Source: Cryptomeria japonica | Lineage: Eukaryota; Streptophyta; Pinopsida; Cupressales; Cupressaceae | Length of the DNA: 64,000 nt | Direction: 5' to 3' | Assembly: GCF_030272615.1 (NCBI RefSeq) | Contig: NC_081412.1 | Span: 104,274,796 to 104,338,795, forward strand | In this document: positions 25,525-37,319 of the stretch, one piece after another | How positions within the stretch are numbered: the first letter of the stretch is position 1 | How the letters are laid out: each line of letters starts with the position of its first letter | The notes under the pieces: generated by a model | What the model saw: only the letters and a program-made list of their open reading frames with translations | Told to the model about the DNA's origin: nothing | Databases searched by the model: none | Program-made: the position numbers and the translations under genes

Positions 25525-26224
25525 TTTTGAGAAACATGTGTCTCAACCTTGCAGTGTTTTTCTGGAAAATTCCAGAATTTGTTTGAGGTAGTTTTCCACA
25601 TGTTTATGCATTGAAAATGGTTAGTGAGTTGTTAAAAATGAGTCTTGTCCATAGTAGAATATAGGTGGGTCATTTTTAGAGCCTTAATGACTCATTTTGT
25701 GACTTTTAAGAGGGTCTAAGCTAGGGGACAAAATTATGGACGGGATTACTATTTTAACCTGGTTGTTTTTTCATTTTGGAAATGTAAATGTCAAAAATGG
25801 GCACCATGTGGCATGGTGGTTAAGCCCATGGTTTTGTAAAACCACAAGTGGTTTCCAAGTTGTAAAATCACTATAAAAGGAGGGCTTGGGGAGGAGTTTG
25901 ATCATTGAGTTTTTTTGCAAGACTGGATGCTAGAAGGAGTCTCTCTGAGTTCGAGTTGTCGTGATGCGCTCCTGTAAGAACTTGCATTGCAAGTGTATTG
26001 TAATCAGCTTGATTTGATAATACATTGTGCGAGTTTTGGAGGGTGGGGTTTTTCTCCCAGAAGGGTTTCCCCACGGTAATCACTGTGTTATGTGTTCATT
26101 GCTATTTTGTTTATGCTTTATTGTGCATTTCTTGATATCTTAGTAATATTTAAGTTGAAAGTTGCATAACCGTCCTCTCAAGATTAGCGTAGGAAGCGTT
26201 TCCGCACACCTTTGCTTCCTTACA
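25525..26224 (+). repeat. 5' LTR of element C
   Basis: Starts TTTTGAGAAACATG where the 3' LTR has TGTTGAGAAACATG, so the canonical TG end is mutated. It ends CTTCCTTACA, three bases from the primer binding site. It contains a clear TATA box. Confidence 0.93.
25871..25880 (+). promoter_or_regulatory. TATA box in 5' LTR of element C
   Basis: CTATAAAAGG, about 345 bases into the LTR, with the same sequence in the 3' LTR (30813-30822). This is the likely Pol II promoter core for the element's RNA. Confidence 0.7.
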
Positions 26225-26226
26225 AG

Positions 26227-26238
26227 TGGTATCAGAGC
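26227..26238 (+). other. Primer binding site of element C (tRNA-Met type)
   Basis: TGGTATCAGAGC, two bases after the 5' LTR end at 26224. Confidence 0.93.
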
Positions 26239-26346
26239 CTGGCCAGTTTTGGTTCTATTTGTTGGGTACAGGGTTTTTTGAGCTAATCAAGGTTTGAGTG
26301 GAAGCTTGTGCAGAGTATTTCATTTCTGTGTTGCAGGATTGAAAAG

Positions 26347-27150
26347 ATGGCAAGCATTTTAGGGAGGATTGATGTAGAGAAGTTTTCTGGCACAAACTTT
26401 GAGATGTGGAAGTTGAAGATGGAAGATCTGTTGATTGATCGAGATCTATGGGATGCGATTGATGAGAATAAGCATAGGCCCGTAGATCCGACTTTAGCCA
26501 CACAATATGATGTGACTGATAGAAAAGCTAAAGGTCTCATCAGATTGTGTCTTGCAGACTCTATTCTGATAAATGTCCATGAAGCTTCTACTGCAAAGAA
26601 GCTTTGGAAGAAGCTAAGTGAGATCTACCAAGCGAAATCACTTGTGAACAAGATCTTCTTAAGGAAGAAATTGTATTCTTTGAGAATGGAAGAAGGTGGA
26701 CGAATTTCTGAGCATCTGGAAAGCTTTAATATGTTGGTAACTCAGTTGACCTCTGTTGGGGTGCCAATGGATGAAGAAGAAAGATGCCAAATCTTGCTAT
26801 GTTCGTTGCCAGACTCATGGGACAGCCTTGTTATGGCCATAGGGAGCACTTCAATTACCTTGAAGATGGAGGATGTTGTTGGTTCTCTACTTTCTAAAGA
26901 GATTAGAAGGAAGGTCTCTCTGAATGCCAAAGAGGCTTTGAGTGTTCGAGGAAGACCAAAAGAAAGAGGCAAGAACGAATAGCAGCATGGCCGTTCTAAG
27001 TCCAAGAATAAGGGGAGATCAAAATCTCCTGTGAAGTCCAAGGCAATCTGTTGGAACTGTGGCAAACCCGGACACTTCCAAAAGGACTGCAAAGAGGAGA
27101 AGAAAAAGAAGAAGAAGAAGCAAGATTCTGATTCTGAGTCCGAGAAGGAG
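26347..27150 (+). pseudogene. Element C gag
   Basis: Starts at the ATG at 26347, giving MASILGRIDVEKFSGTNFEM. This is preferred over the upstream start at 26308 because FxGTNFxxWKxxM is the usual copia gag opening. The UBN2-type capsid region extends to about residue 200. A TAG at 26980-26982 interrupts the frame where KNEQQHG is expected. Beyond it the same frame gives a basic linker and the intact zinc knuckle CWNCGKPGHFQKDC (27049-27090), then a Lys-rich tract. A frameshift near 27150 is needed to enter the protease frame. Confidence 0.92.
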
Positions 27151-27173
27151 ATGGAGATGCTTTCATCGCAGCC

Positions 27174-30100
27174 TTGGCCACTCGTGCAGGTGACAATGCA
27201 TGGTTAATAGACTCAGGTGCATCTTTCCACATGACTCCTAATAGAAACTGGTTTAGTAAGTATGAAAATTTTGATGGTGGTAAGGTGTATTTGGGTGATA
27301 ACTCAGTTCTTGATATTGTTGGTCATGGAAGTAATCGTGTGAAATTTTCTGATGGTAGAATTAGAAGATTTGATGGTGTCTTGCATATCCCGAGACTAGC
27401 AAGGAATTTGTTATCTATTAGCAAGCTAATAGATGCGGGTGTGCATGTACAGTTTTCTGAAGCAGGTGTGAAAATGGTAAGAGGTGCTATGGTGATAGCA
27501 AGAGGAAGCAGATTGGGTACACTGTACCAGCTTGATGCATGCACAGTTGAGTGCAATAGTACTTCTGATAAGATTGTGAAAAAGACAACTCAGTTGGAAA
27601 AGGAGAGGGTTTCTCTTTCAATAGATGGTCGTGGTTTTTGGGTACCCAAGGGTGCTCTGTCTACCGAATCAAAGTTGCCTGCAGAGAAGACCATGTTATA
27701 GCACCAGAGACTTGGCCACATAGGTGAGAAGGGTCTATGAACCTTGAAAAATAAGAACCTTGTTGATGGGTTAAATGATTGCAATCTTGAATTTGATTTT
27801 TGTGAGCATTGTATCTATGGTAAACAAAACCGCATTCAGTTTTACTCGAGTTCTCATAAGTCTTCATGTATTTTGGATCTAATCCATTCGGATGTATTTG
27901 GTCCAGTTGATGTTCCTTCTATTGGTAGATTAGTTTATTATGTTTCTTTCATTGATGATTTCAGTAGAAGAACATGGGTTTATTTTCTTAGGAGTAAAAC
28001 TGAAGTTTTCAGTCGTTTCAAAGAATTTAAAGCAATGGTTGAGTTGCAGACTAGAAAGAAAATAAAATGTTTGAGAACTGATAATAGTGGTGAATTTTGC
28101 TCCAATGATTTTGACACATTTTGTAAAGATTGTGGTATTAAAAGAGAGAAGACAACTCTGTATTCTCCACAACAGAATGGAGTTGCAGAAAGAATGAACA
28201 GGACCTTGATGGAGAAGGCTAGGAGTATGCTGAGTGGAGCTGGACTAGAACAAAAGTTCTGGGCTGAAGCTGTAGCCACTGCCTGCTACCTGATAAACAG
28301 GTCTCCTACATCAGCTCTTGTTGATAAGACGCCAATGGAAGTGTGGTCGGGCCACAAGCCTTCACTTAGACATCTGAGAGTGTTCAGTTGCGAAGCATAT
28401 GCTCATGTGCCAAAGGAGAAGTGGACAAAATTAGACAACAAAGCTGTTAAATGTATTTTCATCGGATACAGTTATGGTGTAAAAGGATACAAGCTTTGGA
28501 ATCTTGTTGAACAAAAGGTATTTTATTCAAGAAGTGTTATTTTTAGAGAAACTAAGCCTTCTTCTGTTACAATGCAGCCAGAACAAACAGAACAAAAGAA
28601 AGATGTGATTCAACTACCTGCTACACCGGAGAAAGTTGAATCGAGGCCCTTAGAAAGACAAGAAGTCGAGGAGAGCTCTATGAGTTCTGAATCATCAGAG
28701 GAAGAAGAGGTACTTGAAGCTGAACCTGAACCAGATCTTGCTCGAAGGTCTACTAGACAAAGGAAACCACCTGAAAGGTATGGGTATTCTCCTGATGATT
28801 GGAGATGCATATTTGCATTGAATGCTAACATTGATGAACCGAGCTCTGTAGAAGAGGCTCTTGGTATGAATGATTCAAAATCCTGGAAAATAGCCATGGA
28901 TGAAGAAATGGCAGCTCTTAAGAGGAATGAAACATGGGACCTTGTACCATTGCCTGAAGGACGAAAGCCTGTTGGTTGTAAATGGGTGTTCAAGAAGAAG
29001 ATGGGTTCAGATGGAAGCATCGAGAAGTATAAAGCACGTTTGGTTGCAAAAGGTTACTCTCAGGTTGAGGGAGTAGATTCTGGTGAGATTTTTTCTCCAA
29101 TAGCCAAAATGACATCCATTAGATTTTTACTTTCTATTGCAACAGCCTATGATCTAAAGATCGAGCAAATGGATGTGAAAACAGCTTTCCTTCATGGAGA
29201 TTTAGAGGAAGAAATTTACATGACACAGCCAGAGCACTATGTGATGAAAGGTAAAAGTCATTTGGTCTGTAAGTTGAAGAAATCTTTGTATGGTTTAAAA
29301 CAGAGTCCTAGGATGTGGTACCAAAAGTTTGATACATATGTGTTGAGTTTGGAATTTGTGCGATCTAAATCTGATCACTGTATATATTTTAAATCTGATG
29401 GTGATCGTTTCTTGGTTATTGCCCTGTATGTCGATGACATGTTGTTTATTGGCAAAGGAAAAAGTTTGATTGCAGAGTTAAAATCTTAGCTCTTGATAAA
29501 GTTTGAAATGAAAGATCTTGGTGCAGCTAAGCACATTCTGGAAATGGAGATTGTAAGAGATAGACAAAACAGAAAGCTTTGGCTAGGCCAGAGCAAGTAT
29601 GTTGGTACTATTTTGAAAAGATTCAATATGCAGGATTCAAGACCATTGAGTGTTCCTATCACAATGGGAACAAAGCTTTCTAGTTCACAGTGTCCTACAT
29701 CCCCATTGGAGATGGAAGAGATGAGTCGAGTACCGTATCAGAGTGTTGTTGGAAGTTTGATGTATGCTATGGTCTGTACAAGACCAGACATTGCCCAAGT
29801 AGTGGGAATTCTTTCTCGTTATATGTCTAATCCAGGAAGAGCACATTGGGATGCAGTAAAAAGAGTTTTCAGATACTTGAGGGGTACTTCAGAGTACTCG
29901 ATATGTTTTCATGGAACAGGAAATGAGCATTCCTTAGATATTCGAGGCTATGTGGATTCAGACTGGACCGGTGATGTTGATAGAAGAAGATCCACCAGTG
30001 CATATGTGTTTACATTATTCGATGGTGCAATCAGTTGGATGAGCAAGCGACAGGCTATAGTCGCTTTGTCCACTACTGAGGCAGAATATATGGCAGCTAC

Positions 30101-30410
30101 TCATGCCTGTAAGGAAGCCATCTGGCTAAAGAGATTGTGTTCAGATATAGAGTTCAAACAAGGTGCAGTGACAATTTACAGTGACAGTCAGAGTGCAATC
30201 TGCCTAGTGAAGAACCCTACTTTTCATGCCAGGACCAAGCACATTGATGTACAATATCATTTTGTGAGAGATATGATTGAGGATGGCAAGGTGAAGCTGG
30301 AAAAGGTAGAAACTTTGGTGAATGTTGCTGATGCATTAACTAAGCCCGTGAGCACAGAGAAATTCAGATGGTGTTCAGAGTCTATGGGCCTCTCAGCCCC
30401 TAGCAATTAA
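27174..30410 (+). pseudogene. Element C pol polyprotein
   Basis: One frame, ending at a TAA at 30408-30410, with stops at 27699 (TAG), 27738 (TGA) and 29487 (TAG). Domains in order: protease with DSGA at 27210-27221; GAG-pre-integrase with HQRLGHI and CEHCIYGKQ; integrase with catalytic Asp at 27891 and 28080 and Glu at 28188; reverse transcriptase with QMDVKTAFLHG and the catalytic YVDD at 29427-29438; RNase H with VDSDWTGDVDRRRSTS, STTEAEY and SDSQSAI. All catalytic residues I can check are kept. The longest uninterrupted part (27744-29486) covers most of integrase and half of RT. The lineage resembles Tnt1/Tork-type copia pol by motif; that is inference. Confidence 0.95.
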
Positions 30411-30453
30411 GTCCATGATATTTTGGATCCCCTGACTCTTGCAAGGTGTTCGA

Positions 30454-30465
30454 CAAGTGGGAGAA
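30454..30465 (+). other. Polypurine tract of element C
   Basis: ACAAGTGGGAGAA, immediately before the 3' LTR start TGTTGAGAAAC at 30466; this is the usual copia arrangement. Confidence 0.85.
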
Positions 30466-31166
30466 TGTTGAGAAACATGTGTCTCAAGCTTGCAGTCTTT
30501 TTCTAGAAAATTCCAGAATTTGTTTGAGGTAGTTTTCCACATGTTTATGCATTGGAAAATGGTTAGTGAGTTGTTAAAAATGAGTCTTGTCCATAGTAGA
30601 ATATAGGTGGGTCATTTTTAGAGCCTTAATGACTCATTTTGTGACTTTTAAGAGGGTCTAAGCTAGGGGACAAAATTATGGACGGGATTACTATTTTAAC
30701 CTGGTTGTTTTTCCATTTTGGAAATGTAAATGTCAAAAATGGGCACCATGTGGCATGGTGGTTAAGCCCATGGTTTTGTAAAACCACAAGTGGTTTCCAG
30801 GTTGTAAAATCACTATAAAAGGAGGGCTTGGGGAGGAGTTTGATCATTGAGTTTTTTTGCAAGACTGGATGCTAGGAGTCGTCTCTCTGAGTTCGAGTTG
30901 TGGTGATGCGCTCCTGTAAGAACTTGCATTGCAAGTGTATTGTAATCAGCTTGATTTGATAATACATTGTGCGAGTTTTGGAGGGTGGGGTTTTTCTCCC
31001 AAAAGGGTTTTCCCACAGTAATCACTGTGTTATGTGTTCATTGCTATTTTGTTTATGCTTTATTGTGCATTTCTTGATATCTTAGTAATATTTAAGTTGA
31101 AAGTTGCATAACCGTCCTCTCAAGATTAGCGTAGGAAGCATTTCCGCATACCTTTGCTTCCTTACA
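30466..31166 (+). repeat. 3' LTR of element C
   Basis: 701 bp, partner of 25525-26224, with TATA box CTATAAAAGG at 30813-30822. It ends CTTCCTTACA and is followed by the target duplication ATTCC. Confidence 0.94.
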
Positions 31167-31171
31167 ATTCC

Positions 31172-31762
31172 GCTGTATTCCATTTACATGTCGTAGCCAA
31201 TGGGATGGTTACCTCATCTTGATTCTTATTTTTCCCCACACAAGGAGAAAACCCATCTTGACAATATTGATAATTGGTGAGAATTCTGATCTCACTAGAG
31301 ACACTCTCTGCCCTTGGCTGGGTTAAAAAGATGACAGTGGAGGTTCCTCTTCTTTTTACAAGATGTGCTGCAAGATTTTGTTGCTATACTTGCAATTATT
31401 AATAGGGGGCATGTAGCATTTGTCACTCAAGAGATGGCAATATGTAATGTGCTATAGAGATGAAAGGTGCACATTTCACACTTTTCCCTGCCATCGTACA
31501 CCATGTTTAGTGCTTCCTTTGTATAAACATGATTGACGATCGTCACTTTTTAGTCATTTTATGTCTTCCATCACATGATCTCTCAAATTTTCAAATCCAT
31601 TTCATAACCATAACATTGACACCCAGTTCCACTCCTCCCTGCAACCTTATGTCATCATGGACACCATGCACAGTTATGTCCACAGCTTTTTTTTTTTTTA
31701 AAATTGTCACTCAAACACTTCCTCGCCCACCAAACCCTAACTCTAATCCTCTAACAACTAAA
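31172..31762. other. Intergenic, no gene seen
   Basis: Unique-looking sequence between element C and the PPR remnant, with a T-rich run near 31690. The original target site of element C is at its left edge. Confidence 0.6.
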
Positions 31763-32960
31763 AATGGCTCGTTTTGGCATTATATCGTTTTGGAATACCC
31801 TGATTGCACGATATGCACACAGTGGATTTGTTGAAAGGCTTTTAGAAACTTTCTAGTAAATGCAATTGGCAGCTGTAAAACCAAATTCCACAACCTTTGC
31901 CAGCATCATCCCTGCCTGTGCCAAAATGGGAGCTTTGGAAGAGGTTATGGACATCTGTCAAAGCATAAAGGATAAAGAATTCTTTTTCAGATGTTGTAGT
32001 TGCAACTGCCCTGGTTAGACATGTATGCAAAACGTGGAAGAACAAACAAAGCACTTGGACTGTTCGACGATATGCATCTAAGAAATGTGGTCACGTGGAC
32101 TGCAATGATTGCAGGATATGCACACAATGAATTTGCTGAAAAAGCTTTAGAAACTTTCAAGCAAATGCAATTGCAGATGTGAAGCCAAATTCAACAACCT
32201 TTACCAGAATCCTCCCTGCCTATGATAATTTTTTTTGTCAGATATTATAGTTGGAAATGCTCTGTTAGACACATGCAAAATGGGGAAGAATAGACAAGGC
32301 ATCTGGACTGTTTGACAGAATTCCTCAAAGAGATCATCTCATGGAATCCCATGATTGCAGGATATTCACAAAATGGATTTATTAAAATGACTGTTGAAAC
32401 TTTCAAGCAAATGCAATTGGCAGGTGTAGAGCTACATTTCACAAACTTTGTTAGCATCCTCCCTATCTGTGCCAAAATGGGACCTTTGGAGCAGGGTTTG
32501 AAGATCTATAAAAGCTTAGTGGAAGGACAATTTTTGTCATATATTGTAGGTAAAAGATGAAGAATTTTGTCAATGTGTTCATTGTAACTACCCAGGTAGA
32601 CATGTATGCAAAATATTGTAATTACAGGTGAAGGTTGAAAGAATTTTGTCAAATATTGTGCTGTCCTGCTCAGGTAGACGTGTATGCAGAAGTGAAAGCA
32701 AAATTCCACAACCTTTGCTTGCATCCTCTCTGCCTGTGCCGGATTGGGAGCTTTGGAAAAGGGAATGGACATCCATCAAAGCATAATGAAAAGAGGATTT
32801 TTGTCAAATATTATAGTTGGAAATGCTCTGGTAGACACATTCAAAATATGGAAGATTAGTTAAGGCACATGATCTGTTTGACATAATGCCTCAAAGAGAT
32901 ATCATCTCATGGAATTTCATGATTGCAGGATATGCAAAAAAGGATTTATCAAAAAGGATA
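31763..32960 (+). pseudogene. PPR (pentatricopeptide repeat) gene, PLS-type, decayed
   Basis: Several 35-residue PPR units follow one another in shifting frames. Examples: ISFWNTLIARYAHSGFVE, then VKPNSTTFASIIPACAKMGA (31785-31950); LDMYAKRGRTNKALGLFD with VVTWTAMIAGYAHN (32018-32130); EIISWNPMIAGYSQNGF with ILPICAKMGPLEQG (32330-32505); further weak units to about 32960. The alternating long and short units match the PLS subclass, whose intact members act on organelle RNA. At least four frameshifts plus stops destroy the frame, and no E or DYW domain is visible. The ATG at 31763 is only a possible start. Confidence 0.85.
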
Positions 32961-35084
32961 TTCGTAGCATTCATGAACTTGCTGTCAAGCACCGAGGTGG
33001 GAAATTAGCTGCAGAATATCAATGATGAATTCATCATTGAGAAGGTATAACCAAACAAGGTGTTTTAGAGAAAGGGTGACAATTCATAGCATTGATGAAC
33101 TTGCTGTCAAGCACCAAGGTGGGAAATTAGCTGCAGAATCAACTTAACAATTCATAGAGTGGATCGACAATTTTTCCTCTCACGGACAATGTCTTTCAAG
33201 GGATCAAATCAAGGGCTTTGACTTCCATCACAGACTAGCAAAAAGTGGCTCTGCTGCACTAGCATGTCTTCCCTAGTTACTATTCCTTGACAAAATTCTA
33301 AAAAGTTAATGTGTCCTGCGTATGCTATGGAATGATGAATTACTTTCAAGTATATGGGATTTGGAAAAGGCTTTCTAAACTTTCAAGTATATGCTTGGCA
33401 TTTGAGAAACGGTTTGTTCAATTTAAGTTTGACTCAAAAGCCTCTTAACTAAGTGAATTTTGGGTTTGGCTTTAGCTGTGTTGTTTTTGTTCAGTCCACT
33501 GATAACCTCTCCTCTCCTCTCCTACCGATGCTCACTTCACAGCGGACACTCACTACACAACAGACGACTGGCGCTTGAGCCGTGATTTAAGTGTTTACTA
33601 TGCGAATAGGGTGGGCAGGAAAAATGTTTAGAATAGGGTGTACGTGAGTAAAAAATGTTGAACGTGTGAATGGGCAGCACGAGATTTTGATGCAGGAAAT
33701 GGGACCATTAATGCACACAAGAATGACTATCAAATGGTGGAAATGACAAGTTCAAAACAAAAATTTTGGGCACAAGAGAGGTAAAGCTAACGGTTAAGAG
33801 TGAGCCTAACCATCTAAACAGTCAAGCGAGACCATATCACTGCTGAAGACACAGTTTTACCTACATCTACACTTAAAAAATCTCACACACAATGATTGTC
33901 ATACACAAATGATTGAATCGACCCTGGAATGTGACTGAGGTACATCCTAGAAATAGCCCGAGGGCACCCATTTTCCCACAGAGCTTATCATAGACTTTTG
34001 GAGCAGTGTATGACATCAGACACTACCATTTGCAAAATGACATGAGCATACCCTGCAAGCATGAGTGCTCCACTTCGGTCACAAGTGCAGGAATCATGAC
34101 ACAATTATTTGATAAGTTTCAAAAAGGTTCTGTACACTCCCAAGACCTCCTCAAGTTTTCTTTTCAGCCTTCCTCAATGTCTGCAACTTTTCCATACACA
34201 CTTTACTTCACCCCTTTCTCTCTTGCTTGTGCATATTTAAAAGAGAAAATTTGAAAAATGTGTAAAAGGGTTAAGTCTGTTTGTTTTAATATTTCAAATG
34301 GATGGATAGACTAAGTAACCAAAAGTAATCTTTCACATAGCTATAGGAGAACATTTATTTTTAGTTATGTGTGGAAGTTCGCTGTATTTGAATTTTAAAA
34401 AAACTATTTACTTGATACTATAGCTTTTATGTTTTTTTTTGATATTGATCAAAGTGAGAGAAAATACAATAGAAAAAATCAGCAGTCCAAGAAGGGACTA
34501 CAAAGAAGAACAAGAAATCAACTCACTAACTGTAATACACTCTACCAAGATACTATATACGAAATTACATAAAAAGACAGACCCAATCAACTCACTAAAT
34601 AAGACAACTACATACATAAGGAAGACACTGGTGAACAAATACAAACAATGATAAGCATGGAAGCTATGGGATACGAGTTTGGATTTTCGGGAGTCATCTT
34701 GATTTTAGGGGCTAGATATAGATTCAGTGCATGTTTCACAATTTGTTTCATGATGGACTTATTTTTATATATATGTGTACATGTGTTTCAGAGGCTTATT
34801 TCAGTACGTGTAGTTTGTTTGACTTTATTACAGTATGTGCTAAATAGTACATTTCATGAGCATTATGCTTTAGTAATTTGAGGACCTACATTATACTTAT
34901 TTCATGGACATTATACTTTCTAGTGCTTTGTTCTACATGTATGAACTTTATAATATGTCTTCTTATGTACATGTTTTATTGATTTCTAACAATGCCCATA
35001 CTTGATTACAAATGAAGTAATAAATAATATACATGTATATTAGATAATATGTGTACAAATTTAAATTAAATAATATACACACAT
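32960..35084. other. Intergenic with a short direct repeat
   Basis: A roughly 55-bp sequence containing GAACTTGCTGTCAAGCACC and GGTGGGAAATTAGCTGCAG occurs twice, at about 32968-33020 and 33088-33140. No convincing gene. A T-run at 34431 followed by GATATTGATCAAA might be a minus-strand poly(A) end, but nothing supports it upstream. Confidence 0.55.
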
Positions 35085-35335
35085 TAGGACATGGCTTAAG
35101 GGGAAAAACTAATTAGGACATGGCTTAAGGGGATGAACTAACTAGGACATGGCTTAAGGGGATGAACTCATCCATGATGGCTCAAGGGGACCTAATTAGG
35201 ACGACTTAAGGGGATGAACCTAATTAGGGCATGGTTAAGGGGATGGACCTAATTAGGAAATGTGGCTTAAGGGGATCAAACTAATTAGGACATGGCTTAA
35301 GGGGATGGACCTAATTAGGATATGGCTTAAGGGGA
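35085..35335. repeat. Minisatellite, about 31-bp unit, 8-9 copies
   Basis: Units of the form ACATGGCTTAAGGGGATGAA plus CTAATTAGG repeat in tandem with small indels and substitutions. One isolated unit, CTTAAGGGGATGGACCTA, recurs near 35480, about 140 bp after the array. Confidence 0.92.
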
Positions 35336-35608
35336 CATAAAATTAGAATCTATGAAGTACAAAATGACAATAAATGAATTGTAACTATGTATTAAAGCAA
35401 TATCAATATCATTAAAAAAACATTTAAATTTTAAAATTTATACATACCTCTACTTATTACATTGTACCATTAAGTAAGCTCTTAAGGGGATGGACCTATA
35501 TCAAACAATAATAAAACTATATAGATCAAATGATAATAAATGATTTTCAATTATGTAAAGCAGTATCAATATCATTGAAGAATATGTTAAATTTATATAA
35601 TTATATAA

Positions 35609-35611
<3 letters not shown>

Positions 35612-35682
<71 letters not shown>
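35612..35682. repeat. (TA)n microsatellite
   Basis: About 35 TA units. It begins immediately beyond the stop codon of the minus-strand coding remnant at 35685. Confidence 0.97.
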
Positions 35683-35684
<2 letters not shown>

Positions 35685-36065
35685 CTAGTGTACCATCTGC
35701 ATCCTCTCTTTTTCCAAAGCATCTATAATTGTCTCGTGATCTTCCATAGAAATTGTCCACGACACTTTAATAGTAGGTCTCCCACGATATCTTACTAGTT
35801 GTATATTTGTTGCAACAATCAAATGTGAGTAGCGCATAATCTTATTAAGTGTTTCATAATCTTCAAAAGTAGGCAAACCATTATTCCTTGTCAGATATTT
35901 CCTTACCCAAGTTTCAACAACCACCACTAAACGGGTGGGATAATGATAGCCATCATCATCTTCTTGAGGCTTAATTAACTTGTGTTTAGTGTCAACAAAT
36001 CGAGCAAACCAAAATTTTGTTTCCTCTTCATTGTCCTCGGGTGCAACAACAATATACACGTCCTA
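35685..36065 (-). pseudogene. Unrecognised coding fragment, possible last exon
   Basis: A 124-residue open frame on the minus strand with balanced composition. It opens YIVVAPEDNEEETKFWFARF, continues with PTRLVVVVETWVRKYL and NGLPTFEDYETLNKIM, then SHLIVATNIQLVRYRGRP, and ends near EDHETIIDALEKER with a TAG. Upstream of 36065 the minus strand has a T/A-rich stretch that could be an intron. The coding piece at 36183-36395 lies on the same strand. I do not recognise the family, and a full gene is not visible. Confidence 0.45.
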
Positions 36066-36182
36066 TAAACAAAACTAATTTAATCAATTTTTAATAAATT
36101 TTTACAACTAATAGATTGTCTCTTATTAGCTTGTGCCACTTGTTCATAGAAGTAGACACAAGTTTGGCTTTGTAACTACTTA

Positions 36183-36395
36183 TTATGGATTCCAACAAAT
36201 ACTAACTATAAACTTTATGAACACATGTGGAGTACAAGTACCATCAAACACATAGTCCACTCTTGAGAAATCTAGAGAAATTGAGTTCTTAAGGCACAAG
36301 TGTATTATGAATACACTAGTAGACCACAGGGCATTGGGTATATCTAGGCCTTCTTCACTTGCTTCTTCTAATATTTTTCTAAAGCTCGGAAGCAT
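36183..36395 (-). pseudogene. Unrecognised coding fragment
   Basis: A 70-residue minus-strand frame (LPSFRKILEEASEEGLDIPN, then VDYVFDGTCTPHVF). Composition and strand agree with the fragment at 35685-36065, so both may be exons of one dead gene. Function unknown. Confidence 0.35.
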
Positions 36396-36755
36396 TATAC
36401 GAGTTTGAATGGGCCCGCAATAGGCATTTTAAGGTTCACATAGCATGACTTCTCCTATCCTTTGTCTGGATTGCATTTTTTCCCTAATTTATCTTAATTG
36501 TGCAGATAAGAAAGAATATTAACTAGAAGGTACCTAAAGCAATATGATCTCATATCTTGGGATAATCCCCTATAGCATTTCTCATAAGAGAGGGAAAAGT
36601 TCACCTATGCTGAGGGAATACAACTATCCCTCGATTCCACTTGTTATTCCATAGAATACTTTCCCTCGACAATGCCAATAGATGGAGACTAAATGACTCA
36701 CTTCCCTCTTTCTTCACATGTTGAAATGTTATTTCCTAGGACATAAAGACTTCAT

Positions 36756-37010
36756 TCAATTGGGAATTTTGATTTTGTACATCTTCACGAACGAAGAGTC
36801 TTTTAATTTTGGACATAATAAAATCACCCATGGGTAAATTTGAGCAAGCTGGTCCATCACCCATTCCAAATTCTTAGGGTGCAAAGAGAGAATTATAATA
36901 GTATTGGGAATCTCTACCTTGTATGGGCTGCCATATACTATTTTGAGATCCTCAACAATTGTCTTGTCAATCCACTCTGGAACTATAAACTCAATTTTGA
37001 CCCTAGTGGC
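36756..37010 (-). pseudogene. Unrecognised coding fragment next to (GA)n
   Basis: The minus-strand frame reads VKIEFIVPEWIDKTIVEDLK, then IPNTIIILSLHPKNLEWVMD and VILLCPKLKDSSFVKMYKI, ending at a TGA. Upstream it runs straight into the (GA)n tract, whose Leu-Ser translation is not meaningful. It could belong to the same decayed gene as 35685-36395. No family recognised. Confidence 0.35.
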
Positions 37011-37013
37011 TCC

Positions 37014-37017
<4 letters not shown>

Positions 37018-37086
<69 letters not shown>
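37018..37086. repeat. (GA)n microsatellite
   Basis: About 34 AG units, followed by a GA-rich imperfect stretch to about 37155. Confidence 0.97.
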
Positions 37087-37087
<1 letters not shown>

Positions 37088-37189
37088 ATGAGGAGAGGGA
37101 GAGAGACAGATAGATAGATAAGGAGGGAGGAGGGGGATGGAGAGGGGGAGAGAGAAATTTCAAGATATATAAGCATTTATATAGATTAT

Positions 37190-37315
37190 ACATATATACA
37201 TACTTATATTATACATACATATAAATAAGACATATATGCATACACGTATTATACATACATATAAATCAGGCATATATACATACATATAAATCAAACATAT
37301 ATACGCACATGTATG
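37190..37315. repeat. Short tandem repeat, about 50-bp unit
   Basis: ACATACATATAAATC(A/A)GG followed by CATATATACATAC recurs two to three times with small changes. Confidence 0.7.
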
Positions 37316-37319
37316 ACAT

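Larger units (their letters stand above)
25525..31166 (+). mobile_element. Ty1/copia LTR retrotransposon C, complete (5.64 kb)
   Basis: Near-identical 0.7-kb LTRs (25525-26224 and 30466-31166) bound the element. The 5-bp target duplication ATTCC is at 25519-25523 and 31167-31171, with one extra T before the 5' LTR. Between the LTRs are a tRNA-Met primer binding site, gag, pol and a polypurine tract, all on the plus strand. About 15-20 differences between the LTRs by eye make it the most recent insertion in the window. Coding is broken by four nonsense codons and one frameshift, so it is probably non-autonomous today. Its short LTRs and pol differ from the long-LTR copia elements A, B, D and F. 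Confidence 0.96.

Noticed and set aside
26742-29020. Several minus-strand open frames across element C
   Set aside because: They are antisense shadows of gag and pol, with no independent motifs.
34425-34460. T-run with GATATTGATCAAA as a minus-strand LINE tail
   Set aside because: No RNase H, RT or other LINE sequence lies upstream on that strand.
24367-35335. Tandem repeats (24367-24552, 35085-35335, 52745-52960) as CRISPR-like arrays
   Set aside because: Units are contiguous without unique spacers and the context is a eukaryotic, retrotransposon-rich genome.
36756-37193. Minus-strand open frame with a long Leu-Ser run and its plus-strand Arg-Glu counterpart
   Set aside because: Both come from the (GA)n tract; only the part below 37010 has coding-like character.
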